DNA from: Zeus faber
Lineage: Eukaryota > Chordata > Actinopteri > Zeiformes > Zeidae
DNA length: 64,000 nt
Assembly: GCA_960531495.1 (NCBI GenBank)
Contig: OY482850.1
Location: 5,490,584 to 5,554,583, forward strand
Reading direction: 5' to 3'
Shown in pieces: positions 1 through 11,717 of this stretch. The notes beneath the pieces are model-generated. The model worked only from the letters and a program-made list of their open reading frames with translations, had not been told where the DNA came from and searched no databases. How positions within the stretch are numbered: the stretch's first letter is position 1; each line of letters begins with the position of its first letter. The translations under genes were made by a program, and so were the position numbers.

Positions 1-507
1 AATGCCCATCTCCACCAATCCCTCCAATATTGCTTGGTCACCAGTACAAATAATGTGTGGTCGTTGGCCTACTTTGCCTGTCAGTCTAAGTTTACATCAA
101 CGTCAGTTAAAAACAAGATGAGAGGATGTAGAACAGTATTTCCGGCATAATAAAAACCTGAGCTGAAATGACTACTCTGTCATCTCATTAACGCACATTA
201 GATTTCTATACAGCAATATTTTGCACTACAAGACTGAATGCAAAGTTTCCCCTATTATTGTGGCACGACAATAAAATATAAATATCTTTAAACGACAGAA
301 ACTGGAAAATGAGAATTAATTTGGATATCAATAATCGTTGTGCTTGGGGGTCTCTGCACAGGGATGTTCCAAAACAGCTTGGTGCCATTTTTAATAATGG
401 TAGTTGAAGACTAATATATAATATTGGTATGGTATACAATATAATCTTGACCATGTCACACCAGAGCAAATATTGCCTTTGTGTGATTAGATTTTGCCAA
501 GCCTGAT
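1..507. other. no recognisable feature
   Basis: AT-rich sequence with short ORFs only; no splice-bounded coding segment or repeat family recognised. Confidence 0.5.
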
Positions 508-511
508 TTAA

Positions 512-1316
512 AGGTGCAATAGACAACTTTTCAACTTCCCCCTTAGTGTTTCAAAGTGGTATTATTGTCTTTGCGGCGCTGTCACAAAGACAACCGGCTC
601 TTTACGTTTTTATTAGAGCGTAGCGCCGTGAAGTAATGCACTGCAAGAAAACGTGTTCCTTGTTTAGATTATCAAATAGATTATCAAACGGACACGTTGC
701 TAATGATACCTACGATAGCGTTAACAACATAGCTAAAACAACCGCTAGCAGCCTGGCTATTCTTCAAAGCAAGAACTGACCGTAAGAATCCCAATTTGTA
801 CGAGAAACCCGGATCTCAGAGCTAGGATAAAGGCAGAGTAAACACTCTGGGAGCATTAATAAGTATGCAGGTTGTGTTACTTACTGATCCAGTAGAATGA
901 ATACCAAACGAAAGTCAGTTAGGAGCGCTCTCAAATCTCGGAGCTCTCACCATCGAGTGAATGCCCGTCCGAGGTTACTCTTGTTTACCTCTGTTTCTAT
1001 TACTCTCCCTATTGCCTTTGTTGCCTCCTCGGTCAACGGGGTTCTTTTTCTCCTGCCACTTCGGTCGTTCGGTCCACCATTCCCCGCTACTGGTTGGGCA
1101 ATGGGTGATGTACTTCCTGTGACGCACTGCCGTACACCGATCCTTCATTTTCCCAGGAGATTGTACCTGGTGGCCGTCCATATTGCATAGTGATATCCAG
1201 GCTTATAGGGAACCAATCTAAGGGCCGATGGTGTCATTATTCTATAGCCTTTACACTGTACAATCAACATGAACTTCATTATAATAAGTTAAAGGTAAAA
1301 AGTTGTCTATTACCCC
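512..1316. mobile_element. TTAA-flanked inverted-repeat element (MITE-like)
   Basis: The left end AGGTGCAATAGACAACTTTT and right end TTGTCTATTACCCC (inverted: GGGGTAATAGACAA) form imperfect terminal inverted repeats. Both ends abut TTAA (508-511 and 1317-1320), the target site of piggyBac transposases. No transposase frame is seen over the 805 bases, so it is non-autonomous. The piggyBac link rests on TTAA only. Confidence 0.6.
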
Positions 1317-1911
1317 TTAAAGTAGCCTTCTTCTAACTAATCTGTAAATCTCAAAACGTACCAATCATAAAGCATGATCTGATGAAATGAGACTCTTCAG
1401 CATTTTACAACTAAAACATTACTTTCTGTCACTATGGAAATTTCAGAAAGTGATAATTTATAGTCCAGATTGAGATAGTTTGTTAAATTTTTCCACAAGC
1501 GAATCGGGGCACATTTTGCACACCTGTCTCCCTCTCCAATGAGCGTGCCAGCGATGGGGTGCCCGCGATCGGCGCAGCAGAACAATGTGTTTTTATCTTA
1601 CGTCTCCTAATGGAATGAAACCGTGTGTAATGGCGACACCCCCCCCCCCCCCAATAGTGATCGTTCTAAGCCTCCACACTACCCCCTTGGTGAGACCCGG
1701 TGCAACGCACCGGGCCACAGTGCGTTGCGCGCAGCATGTGCTGATGGCAGAGCTCAGAATACCTGTAAAGTATGTTATTCATATCAATTCATGGGCCGGG
1801 CCTAGAGGAAAGCGCAGTTCATATGTTGACTGTATCCATTTTTGTGTTGGTCATACTATTAGGTGGTTTATTACTTGTGTTTTGTGAATAATACAGAAGA
1901 TAAGGAAGTTA
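1317..1911. other. no gene recognised
   Basis: Contains a poly-C run near 1640-1653 and short ORFs crossing it. Nothing conserved is recognised. Confidence 0.4.
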
Positions 1912-2003
1912 AAAAAAAATCAACTACTAAATCGAAATCTTGGTCTAAAAATAAAAAATTATAATCGCAATTCGATTATTTTCCCAAATCGTTCAGCCCC
2001 TAG
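1912..2003 (-). mobile_element. hAT-like MITE end fragment
   Basis: On the minus strand it begins GGGGCTGAACGATTTGGG and continues with ATCGAATTGCGATT and CGATTTAG motifs, typical of a very common teleost repeat starting GGGCTG(C/A)ACGATT. Only one end is visible. Confidence 0.5.
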
Positions 2004-2005
2004 TG

Positions 2006-3071
2006 GCTGGAAACGGTCTGTTACGGTGCATTCAAAGTTTTGACAGTATGTGAATATAACAGGATCAGTAGTGGGAGGTCTCGTTGAATTGGGTGAGAAT
2101 CATGAAATGTCAATGGTATTCCCCTGATATACACTGAATAATGTTGCAATAAAAAGAGTGGTGAAGCTTCACAATTAACTATTCTGCTGGGAGGGCTGGA
2201 ACCTGTTGAAGGGCCCCTGTGGGGGCCCGTTGACAACCACTGGTTTAAGAAAGCCAAGACTGTGCCATCACACTTCATTCACCAACCCTGGCGACCATGT
2301 CACCGAATCATCCCGCTTTTACGGCCTGGTTTCTTTTCTATGCCGTTGCCCAACGCTCCAAAACAGAGCCCACGCATTTCCCCGTGCGGGAGGATGGACG
2401 GATGGATGCTGTGGGAGAAGTCGTGCTACGGCCATCCCGGCCTGTTTACATCTAGCTTTGCATGTGAGAGCCTTGTTGACTTTTAAGACAAGACGCAACG
2501 TATCCTCACCTTGCATACTAATGGTTACCTAGGTGCCGCATGTGATTGTCTTTCTTAAAATGGTTTGGTTCGAAAATGACAAAACACTTTCAGACGTGAC
2601 GGGATTTCGCACAGTTGGGGCTACGGTTAGCATGCGTGCTAGCTATGGAAGCTGTTATCCCTCCGCCCGCACTAGAAAGAAAACATACTGACGTGACCAC
2701 AGCACGGGGAAAACACGTCGAAGCCGCCGACATCGAAAAGCTTATAGGGTTCTCGCAACGACGAGACTATTGCTGCTTTTCTACTCACATCAGATCCGCT
2801 GAGTAAGGTCTGTCCATTGTAGAACCGCCGGGATAAAATGTGATAGCAGGCGTGACATAAACGCTCCTCAATCGGTGACCCAGTTTCTGTTCCCCGTCAT
2901 TCTGTCGGACCACTAACCTAGTTTTCCAGCCAATGGGCGTGTGGGGACTACCGTTGCCAGCTCGTTAGCCAATCACAAATCAGTTCAACGGAAAAAAAAA
3001 AATATGACGGGCGTGCCTCACAGCCAATGAAAAGCCGGGGCGGGACGGCACGGCGGAATCCAGTCGTGTTT
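2006..3071. other. no gene recognised; CpG-containing block near 2600-3070
   Basis: A hAT-type end fragment is suspected at 2195-2250 (AGTGGTTGTCAACGGG on the minus strand). The stretch 2600-3070 has more CpG than its surroundings but no exon or promoter element I could fix. Confidence 0.35.
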
Positions 3072-3112
3072 GCGTGTGTGTGTGTGTGTGCGTGTGTGTG
3101 CGTGTGTGTGTG

Positions 3113-3151
<39 letters not shown>

Positions 3152-3168
3152 GTGCGCGTGCGCGTGCG
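3072..3168. repeat. (GT)n microsatellite with GCGT interruptions
   Basis: Alternating purine-pyrimidine run of about 97 bases with periodic C substitutions, indicating an old interrupted array. Confidence 0.95.
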
Positions 3169-3639
3169 GGGAGACCTTGCGCGTGCGCCCAGACGTAACC
3201 ACGTGTGCGTGTGTGCGGAAGCGTAGACGTTAGAGCGCTAATGTTAAAACGCTGGACGGCGATGCGTTCAACCTGCCCGCATTTTATGTCATTACATTTA
3301 TATGGCTTATTGCAAGAAAAAACAACAACACGAGTAGATAAAGAATAACTATTTTTCATTATTGAAGAAAACAAAGAGAGAATTCTTGACTTCGATCATT
3401 CATTTTTACATGCCACTTTAAATGCACATATCTGTATATACATAGGCATATTCCTTCAACCTATTCCATTTTATTTCAATTTATTTTTTATTGTATTTTA
3501 TTCTATATATTTTTTATCTTATTCTATAAGTATTCCACTTACTGTATTACGTTTTAGGAGTCAGTTAGTCGGTCTATTAGAAAGGAATTTTCTACTTTTT
3601 ATTTTATTTTATTTTTTGTACTTTTTCCTAGGACTTATT

Positions 3640-3752
3640 GTGTGCTATCACCGGGTGCGTTGCATTACATTTCACTGCATATATGTATGGAAGTATGTAT
3701 ATGTATGTGACAAATAAAAATCTTGAATCTTGAATCTTGAATCTTGAATCTT
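3640..3752 (+). mobile_element. LINE 3' tail with (TCTTGAA)n
   Basis: The sequence TTTCACTGCATATATGTATG, then TATGTGACAAATAAAA, then four TCTTGAA units (3721-3748) is the 3' end of a non-LTR retrotransposon with a terminal short repeat. The same sequence recurs inverted at 21822-21925 and partly at 45114-45141. The AT-rich stretch 3430-3640 may be more of its 3'UTR. Confidence 0.65.
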
Positions 3753-3840
3753 TTATTTTGATGTAGGCAGCACTGCCTTTATTCAAACTATGTTGTATTC
3801 CACTTACAAAAAGGCTGTGAAACGGATTAACAGTTGTAAA

Positions 3841-3864
3841 ATATATATATATATATATATATAT
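3841..3864. repeat. (AT)n microsatellite
   Basis: Twelve AT units. Confidence 0.95.
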
Positions 3865-4666
3865 CAACAGTTAAGTAAAATAAAATATGGCAATATACAA
3901 TAAACCTGTTGATAAGCAACAGCTAATACATAAAAGTAACAAAAACAGTAAAAAAAAAAAAAAAAGACCTAATAACCAAACGAGTAAAATGTGGACAATG
4001 TGCATAATCATAAAAATCGAATGAAATGATTGATACATTTGCCACGTTCAATAAACCTATTATGTTTACATTCATGTTGTTGTTGATCATGGCATCCGTC
4101 AGCTGTTTTTAAGATCTGGATATTCTTTTTTTTAAGGAGTTTGACTGTGTGTGCCACGTACTTTCTCCGCCGTCTACAGACGAAAACAAAGCCCCCGTGT
4201 CATGTGAATCCTCGTGCAGAGAGGACAGATGACCTTAAAATGTTTTTTGTTTGTTTGTTTGTTTGATTTTCTTTTGTAGACACAATAACACCAATCAGTA
4301 ACGTGAAAAACAAAAATACCCGCGCCCAAATACGCCCTTAATTCCTCCGAATGTATTTGCATTCTTGTTGCACAACATGTAGGTCAGGAATGCAGTGGGG
4401 CAAGAGCAAGTGGAAAGAGCTATACATAACCTTATCGAGAGTAATAATATGATAAGTAATAATAGTGGTGATGAAAAGAACCAATTGTTCCCAATAAACA
4501 GCACTAAGAAGTAAATAAGTAAAAAATAGGAAAAAGGAAAAAAGGGAGAAAAACAACGCAAAAAGTTTGGAAATAGTGACCGCGGATCGCTCTATGAACT
4601 TGCATAGTTTTACCACTAGATTGCGATCTCGAGTCACCTTGAAAACAGACCGGTTATATCCAGGTA
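3865..4666. other. AT-rich, no gene recognised
   Basis: Homopolymer A runs (near 3950) and a (GTTT)n run near 4245-4264; nothing else recognised. Confidence 0.4.

Positions 4667-4728
<62 letters not shown>
4667..4728. repeat. (AAT)n microsatellite
   Basis: About twenty AAT units, degenerating to ATG-containing units at the right edge. Confidence 0.95.
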
Positions 4729-4741
<13 letters not shown>

Positions 4742-5703
4742 TATTATAATAATTATATGTATCTAATTATAAATGTAAATATTTCAACATTCTTTATTTG
4801 TCACAGGCAGTGAAATAATAAAAGGCAACTCGAAGTAAGGAGAAAAGCACAAAAAATGAAAAATAATAACAAATCTGAAAAAACATACCAAAACACAAAA
4901 TATATACAAACCAAAATAAATATACGATATATATCCATGTATTAATTATAAAATGTTAAATACGTCATTATATCATATCATTATAATATACTGTATATAA
5001 TTGTGTAGCCATAACATCACAAAAAAAGTTACAGCAGAACACACGACTTGAAAAGAAAATCCATCATAATGTCGAGGCTTGACACTCAAGAACTTTCCCA
5101 AGTACTCTCTCGTATCTAACCATGTTGAATCCACATTTTGCTGATAGACAAAAAATGCTATTATTTATTTATTTATACACTGTATAATAATCGACCACTC
5201 CTCACTAATTGGCCCATTTGGACAGGGAAGTTCACTTTGGCCGTGTCGTGCACGCCCCTGGAAGGCTTTGTCACATGGCAGGTGAGGTCCTCGTTGAGGA
5301 CCGTGAACGCGCAACAGGGACGAGTGTTGCCAGAGAACGGGGACGCGCGCAACTATCCCCAAGGTCCGGCGCCGTGCGTAATTGGGTTTGCGCCTCCCGA
5401 TCCAAGTGCCATCTCCGGCTCTACAAAGCAAGCTGAAATTTGAAGGATTTAACGCAGCGGACCGTCACATACAACTTGGATATCGTAAGTAATCTGCAGT
5501 AGTTTAAGGGCGATTAGTCGATTATTTGATTCTTCCATTTATCGGAGAGGTGAAATAACCGCAACTTTCCCCGCCAGTGCAACTACAGTAGCACTGTACT
5601 GTAGTGAACGCGGGGACGCGTAAAGGCGCAGGGAAGGATTTTGCATTGCGTGCCAAAATCTACAGGTGCGCCTTAAGGTTCTTGGAATTGACCAGCTATA
5701 ATG
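4729..5703. other. AT-rich then GC-richer stretch, no gene recognised
   Basis: A LINE-tail-like motif (TTCTTTATTTGTCACAG) lies at 4790-4806. The stretch 5209-5440 has open frames in several phases with CpGs but no recognisable protein and no paired splice sites. Confidence 0.35.
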
Positions 5704-6040
5704 CATGGGTTCTCAACGTGGGGCTCGGGGGATGGGGGGTGGGGGGGGGGGTCATTTGATCAAGTTAAAACGATATATTTCAAAGATTTCTCTCCTCAAG
5801 CTTAAGAAATGCGGATCTAGGTTTAGCAAACTGAAGCAAGTTGCTTAACTTCTTGATCCAATGACTCCAATCGAATGTTTTTCCCCCATTGTGTAGTATA
5901 ATGTATGGTATACTTTTGCACTAAATTGTATCTAACAATTAAAATCCTTTAGGCTTGGCGTACCAAAGGCAAAATCGGCCTCATACCATCAAATTGAGGG
6001 TACCTGATGTAAAAGAAAAAAAAGTTGAGAATCCCTGCGG
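5704..6040. mobile_element. hAT-like MITE
   Basis: Left end GGGTTCTCAACGTGGGG and right end TTGAGAATCCCTGCGG (inverted: CCGCAGGGATTCTCAA) are inverted relative to each other and match the GGTTCTCAAC terminal motif of many vertebrate hAT MITEs. No coding capacity. Confidence 0.55.
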
Positions 6041-6131
6041 TAACAGATCCTCCATTTAGTCCCTCCGCGGTGGATGTCTAGCTGTGCTGACACATGCTAC
6101 GTAATTGAAGATCATTAGTTTAACACACACC

Positions 6132-6144
6132 CACAGAAGAGCGA

Positions 6145-6175
<31 letters not shown>
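6132..6175. repeat. (GA)n microsatellite
   Basis: GA repeat with one CA interruption. Confidence 0.9.
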
Positions 6176-6303
6176 TAATGCTGATATGCTAATGATAACA
6201 ATATCTCTGCTGATGTGTGGCTCCCCCTCGGCTTAAGCATCTGCTCCATCTAACGGCGAGAAAAGTAAGACGACATCCCCGCGCACGCACGCAGAAACAC
6301 CCA

Positions 6304-6339
6304 TACACACACACGCACGCACGCACGCACGCGCGCACG

Positions 6340-6390
<51 letters not shown>
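6304..6390. repeat. (AC)n/(ACGC)n compound microsatellite
   Basis: ACGC units on the left grade into a pure AC run on the right. Confidence 0.95.
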
Positions 6391-6392
<2 letters not shown>

Positions 6393-6472
6393 CACCATTG
6401 GCCCCAGCAGGCCTGGTGCTTCTGTTCTATTGAGAATGTCATCAAGAGAGCCAGTTAAAAGGCATCCCAACC

Positions 6473-6474
<2 letters not shown>

Positions 6475-6536
<62 letters not shown>
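6475..6536. repeat. (TG)n microsatellite
   Basis: About 31 TG units, 85 bases from an (AC)n array of opposite sense, so the pair could fold as a hairpin. Confidence 0.95.
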
Positions 6537-6537
<1 letters not shown>

Positions 6538-7787
6538 TGGCGGGGATAAATTGGAGCCGTCTTTTTTTTTTGTTCCGCCGCCACTCAAATTAACATTGGT
6601 AATTACCAGGTGTGCCTCAAGCGGCCCTTGATGGTAATGTGGCGTCTTTTTGGAGACCGAGACGATCGCTCCGGTCGTCTGAAACGCTGGCGATGAAGGG
6701 TAATTCCCGTCGGCTCTGCCATTATTACTAGAAGAGGAGTAAAATAAAAGGGGGGGTCGTTGCGCAAGAGAGAAGAGCCAGAGCGAATCAGACGACCCAA
6801 GACCACTAGGATCACGATTCTCCGACACCAAGGAATGGAGAGACGAGAGAGAGCAGGGGAACAAGGAGGAGAAGAGAGAGAGAGGTGCTGACAAAGTGAG
6901 ATTATCAGAGTAAAGGTAAAAGTAGGGGAGACAGGGAGGAACGTAGAGAGAGAGAGAGAGAGAGAGAGAGCTGTGGTATACCACTCTAGCAGAGCAAGGA
7001 CCATATTGCTATTGTCACCGTGAACATGCGTTAATATCCGGGCGGTAGTTTAAAACATTTTCAATACTTTACTTGGATACTTTTTCAAAATGCACCTAAG
7101 TCTTGCCAATTCCAATGTATTTTTTTTTTTTTGTATTTTTTTTCTGGATCAGGTCGAGGCTTCCCCTGGCTGAGGCTAGAGAAGCAGAACCTGTTGGTTA
7201 GGTCGGGTTCAACGAAGTCAAGCTTACTTGTTTGCCCAATGAAGCAGTATAGCTTCCAGAATGCCATTGACAACTTCTGCACGCAAAGATCTGTCAACAA
7301 AGCTAGCAATTTCTAAAAACAAAAGACGGAAGATTGCAGTTTAACCGGAAGAGCCTGTCACTAAGTGCACTTAATATATAGAGAGAGATGCGTGTTCGAT
7401 CCCTATTCAGGTTAAAGACGGAGCAGAGTAATGGAAACGGATGGATGGTCATGGCTGTGGTTATGATATGTACGTTGGTTGGTTATGACATACTATAATT
7501 ATGTTATGATCCATATCCATCCATCTATAAATCTTTAATGAATCACTAATAGTGTATATGAATAGGGTCAGTAGTAGTATTACTGGCGGCTGAAGCGAAA
7601 TTACAAAATAAGGGTAAATCAAGCAGTAAATAGAGAGTTAAGGATCGCACATGATGAGCCAAATGTAGATTTTGCTGAAGACACCCAGCTATTTCACCAC
7701 AACACAGTTCTTCCTGCTCAGAGCTTTGTCAGTTAAACCTGTTTTTGGAACGGTGCCTGAAGGAGGGCTGAAGGCTGAGCAGTATGG
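6537..7787. other. no gene recognised; GA-rich patches
   Basis: A (GA)n run lies at 6944-6970. A possible tRNA-like B box (GTGTTCGATCCCTA) near 7392 hints at an old SINE, but no matching A box or tail could be defined. Confidence 0.35.
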
Positions 7788-8414
7788 GCAGAAATATGTG
7801 TCCCTAGAAACTGAAACTGAATTTGAATGAATCATTTGAATTTTAATTTTTCAACTTGAATTATTGCGGCAAAAAACGGAATTTGAATCACATAATTAGA
7901 ATTTGTATTGTTTAACTTGAATCAAATCCTGTTATTGCGATTTAATTTCAGTTTACCGAGACACACATCCAGAACTCCTTTTCACGTAATGTAACGACGA
8001 CAGAGCTCAACAGTGACCGCCTACTTTGGGAAATTCACTTTCGGAAACAGAGCGGTCACAAAACTGGGAGGTCACTGTCAAGCTCTATAGTCTGAACTGA
8101 AATTAAATTGCAAGAACTGAATTTGAATTGTTTGAACTGAACTAATCTTGAGTGAGGATCAAATACAATTTCAGAGCAAATCAATTTCAAAATATTATCT
8201 TCAGTTTTAAGTTTATTGGAATTCAGTTCCAAACGAATGAATTCAATTTCAAGTGATGCTATTCAGATTCAGTTTTTCAATGCAATTATCCAAGTTAAAC
8301 AATACAAATTCAAATGATGTTATTCAAAACCAGTTTTAATGCAATTATTCAAGTTGAGCAATTCAAATTCAAATATAAATGATTCAAATTAAATTTCTAG
8401 TGACATATTTCAGC
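7788..8414. mobile_element. inverted-repeat (fold-back) element rich in GAATTTGAATT
   Basis: The left end GCAGAAATATGTGTCCCTAG and the right end, inverted, GCTGAAATATGTCACTAG are matching termini. Inside, AAACTGAATTTGAAT-type words on the left are mirrored by ATTCAAATTCAAAT words on the right, so much of the 627 bases can fold on itself. No transposase frame. Confidence 0.6.
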
Positions 8415-8528
8415 AGAGGAAGAAATTTGCAACCGATTGAGAACGGAAATAGAGGGAAATAGAAGGGAAGGAAGGATAATCCCCGTGTTGCAAACCAAGC
8501 CTTAACTTTTGTTGGTAAAAAAAACAGA

Positions 8529-8538
8529 GTGTGTGTGT

Positions 8539-8592
<54 letters not shown>
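8529..8592. repeat. (GT)n microsatellite
   Basis: About 32 units with one AT interruption. Confidence 0.95.
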
Positions 8593-8593
<1 letters not shown>

Positions 8594-9338
8594 CCTAGTT
8601 CTATGACTCATCAGCTTGTGCACCTGCCTCTGGGTGACATTTACCTGGATCTGCTCCCGAGACCCTAGAGTGAATATATTTGCACATGCACAGTAATGTT
8701 ATCTAGTAACTTGATATCCGTCTCTGTTCTGGTCCGGGTAGCTTATTGTTTAGGTTTGACGTAGACTCCGTAACTGTAGTCTCTGTACTAATCGAAGTGG
8801 CGTCCGGTGCAGGCAATGGTGCACTATATTACCCGCAATGCTTTGCATGTGGTCATCAGTCAATAAAGGGATGGAAATTTGACTGGCTTATTAGTCTGAT
8901 AATAGTTTTTTAGAGTTGTGATTGCGGTTTTTGACAAGTGGCTCGGTAAAAAAAATCATTTGATTTTCTGAATGTCTCAGGAGTCGATTTGCTCTTGAGC
9001 TGTGAATGGATTTCCCACAGGAACAGAAGAATGCAAACTGTGGATCCCCAACATTTTTTTTAGCCTAATTCTCTCAGAATGATTTATCTTGGCAGAGTGA
9101 ACTTAACAAACATCTCTTGACTGACCTCCGAGACTTTGTTCGCATTGAACGAATCCTTTGCATGTCTTGCAACACTTTTATTTCCTACTCTGTTGGGAAA
9201 AATCTCCCTCACTAGCATTCTCAACTTAGGGCTGGGCGATATTGACAAAATCGAATATCACAATATTTCTTGATGAATACCTTGATATTGATAATCTGGT
9301 GATATTTTGAGGATGACTATCAGTGCTTTGATAAGATA

Positions 9339-9342
<4 letters not shown>
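8593..9342. other. no gene recognised; MITE end near 9231
   Basis: TTAGGGCTGGGCGATATTGAC at 9228-9248 followed by ATATCACAATATT words is a common teleost MITE terminus (GGGCTGGGCGATAT). Its partner end was not found. Confidence 0.4.
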
Positions 9343-9369
<27 letters not shown>

Positions 9370-9370
9370 C
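9343..9370. repeat. (TTA)n microsatellite
   Basis: About nine TTA units. Confidence 0.9.
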
Positions 9371-9394
9371 ATTATGAAAAACTTTTTGAAAAAC

Positions 9395-10115
9395 TTTTTT
9401 TCAGTACTTGTGCACATACATTTAGGTCTCTGATGGGCTTACTAACACACAAACTGTGAAATAAGACAACTCAGTCACTTTTTTGTGAGCTGTCTATTTA
9501 AGAAAATGTGGTAAAACAAGCCGTTCACATTTGCAGCCCCTTCCTACATCACATGGGGCCTCAGTAGTATTAGAATCACCCTTCATCTGAGTAACTCCAT
9601 CCATGGCTGGAGAATAACAAGTGCTGCTGTGAAGTGCTCTGTTGGGTAACATACCAGCACAAATCTTTTCAAAGAAAGAGGAATTAATACCAACTGTCCG
9701 TGCAGAAACTGCAGAGGATGGAAATTTAGGTATTTACTGCTATGTGTTTCTTTCTAAAAAAAATAATAATAAAAAATATGAGGTAGATAAACTGTAGGCT
9801 GTCCGCTGTGTGTTGCTCCAAACAAAACCGATAAAAATAGTGTGTTTTTATTGTAGATGTATCCCGTGTGCTGTGTCCCGGTGCAGTGTTCCCCACTAGC
9901 TTGGAGCATGGCAACGAAAGTTGGAACAAACTTTTAAATGAGAAGAAGATTCAGCAACTGGATTGCTTATTTCTCGCCTCAATTTTTTTCAGAAACAGAT
10001 TTTGGTGGACTGATGAGGTGAAATCAGTGAAGGTTCACAGACTAAATGCAGCGGAACCCGGATGTCAAGCTCAAACCCCATTGTCTCACAGAACTAGGGG
10101 CCTCCCAAGAAGGAA
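9395..10115 (+). mobile_element. truncated copy of the 1.06 kb TTAA element at 56246
   Basis: From TCAGTACTTGTGCACATACA onward it is collinear, same strand, with 56275-57180: shared blocks include GACAACTCAGTCA, GCACAAATCTTTTCAAAGAA, GAGGAATTAATACCAACTGT and GGAACAAACTTTTAAATGAG. It lacks the GT array of the other copy and both TTAA ends. Tc1-like sequence follows directly. Confidence 0.75.
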
Positions 10116-10134
10116 CTAGGGGCTTCCCAAGACA

Positions 10135-10297
10135 GCAAGCCAGCGGAGGCAGTGTGATGCTCTGGGCAATGTTTTCATGGGAAACCTTGTGTCCTGGCAT
10201 TGATGTGGATGTTACTTTGACACCTACCGCCTACCTGTTTTGAATGAAGGTGACATACACAATACTAGGTGGTTTTAATGTTGTGGCTGATCGGTGT
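10135..10297 (+). mobile_element. Tc1-like transposon remnant (3' part)
   Basis: Translation of 10150-10240 gives GSVMLWAMFSWETLCPGIDV followed by DVTLTPTAYL, a well-known central segment of fish Tc1-like transposases. It is followed by GGTGGTTTTAATGTTGTGGC and TGATCGGTGTA, the usual 3' terminal region. The frame is open for only about 65 codons, so this is a deletion remnant. Confidence 0.75.
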
Positions 10298-10680
10298 ATA
10301 ACGACTATATCAACATATTATGATAACCAGAATCCCAGACCATAGTCTCACAGCATGATCTCTCATGAAATTTTACATATTTATGGATGTAGTTAGCATA
10401 ACGATAACGAGTTCGTTCTATGTGGCGCTTCCCGTTGACTAGTGCATGGCGTCAGATCTTTTTGATGTGTTTGTATTAAGCGATGTTGACATGTTGTTTT
10501 TACTCCGCCGGCTTGCTGACACTGGTCTTTGAAGCCGTCACTGGTTTTGAGGCCCAGAGCGATGTCAGCGCGTCATGAAAAGCAACAAATGAGATATACA
10601 GCATACAGAGACTAAACCACTTCTCCTTACCGCCACCATTTCACTTTGTAATCCAGGTGTTGCTATGAACAAGAGCGAGG

Positions 10681-10682
<2 letters not shown>

Positions 10683-10772
<90 letters not shown>
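10683..10772. repeat. (GT)n microsatellite
   Basis: Uninterrupted, 45 units. Confidence 0.97.
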
Positions 10773-10775
<3 letters not shown>

Positions 10776-11102
10776 TAAGGAAACACTTGTCAAGTTAACT
10801 TCTTTCCTCCTTCTCACGTGTTATATTTTTTTGCGTTGATGTCTGAAAACAGTAAAAACAAAGAAATATATCTTGAAACACACAAGCTGTAAATATTCTT
10901 CGTAGTGTGTGGGAAAAATCAGCAAGGAGACTGAACATTTATGCTAATTTTGCTAAAATTTGTTTGAAATTAAAATCCCTCTAGCGTTATATACACAGGT
11001 CCAGCCATATATTGTAGGTTTTAAGGTTAATTTTGACAAGGCGCAGCTCCCGAATGTCTTTTTTCCTGTGACCAACTGACAAATTAAAAACTTGGTAGAC
11101 TG

Positions 11103-11717
11103 GAGCTACTTTCACACATGCACTCTGGACAATGTGACAATGATATTGTCCGCAGTAGTCCTTTCACACATGCAGCACACAACCAGAAATTGTCCGTGTC
11201 AGACACGTTTGGTACTGTTTGGTTTAGACGAGGGGTGGAGCCTAGTTAGAGTGTGCAGGAGGCAGGATGTGACGCAATGACGCTGCAGAGTTTTAGCACG
11301 CCCATGATGGCGGACGAGGCTATAGAATTATCTTTTTTGGTGTTGATACTCCATGTATTTGGACATAATATAAACAAAAGAGTGGAAAGCAATATAAAGG
11401 AAAGCGGAAAGGAGTACGAAGCAGCTACGCTCCATGCACAAAGAACCACACAAAGATAAATAACTGGCACATGATAGAGACCACATCAACACGCGACACG
11501 CCCACTCGTTTGCTGTGAATGTTCTGGACAGTCACCTGCTCCGTTCATACATACCAGTCAATCGGACATTACGCTGGCTTTGTACTAGGGTGCTGGCTGG
11601 GTAAAGTCCAGGTAGTGTCCGGTCCAAATGATTCGGACATTTGTGTTCACACATCCGGCTCATCCGTGTAATGTCCGGATAATTTCAGGGTTGCAGTGCA
11701 TGTGTGAAAGCAGCTTA
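11103..11717 (+). mobile_element. inverted-repeat DNA element with TTTCACACATGCACT termini
   Basis: The left end GAGCTACTTTCACACATGCA and the right end, inverted, AAGCTGCTTTCACACATGCA are near-identical. A 68-codon frame inside (11253-11459) contains MADEAIELSFLVLILHVFGH and may be a transposon-encoded fragment, family not recognised. A partial inverted copy lies at 30440-30633. Confidence 0.65.

Noticed and set aside
3018-3374. Open frames encoding THTHTH or VCVCVC runs, here and at every (GT/CA)n array
   Set aside because: They are translations of dinucleotide repeats; both strands are open for the same trivial reason.
5209-5443. Overlapping open frames in a GC-richer patch
   Set aside because: Open in several frames on both strands, no protein recognised, no paired splice sites.
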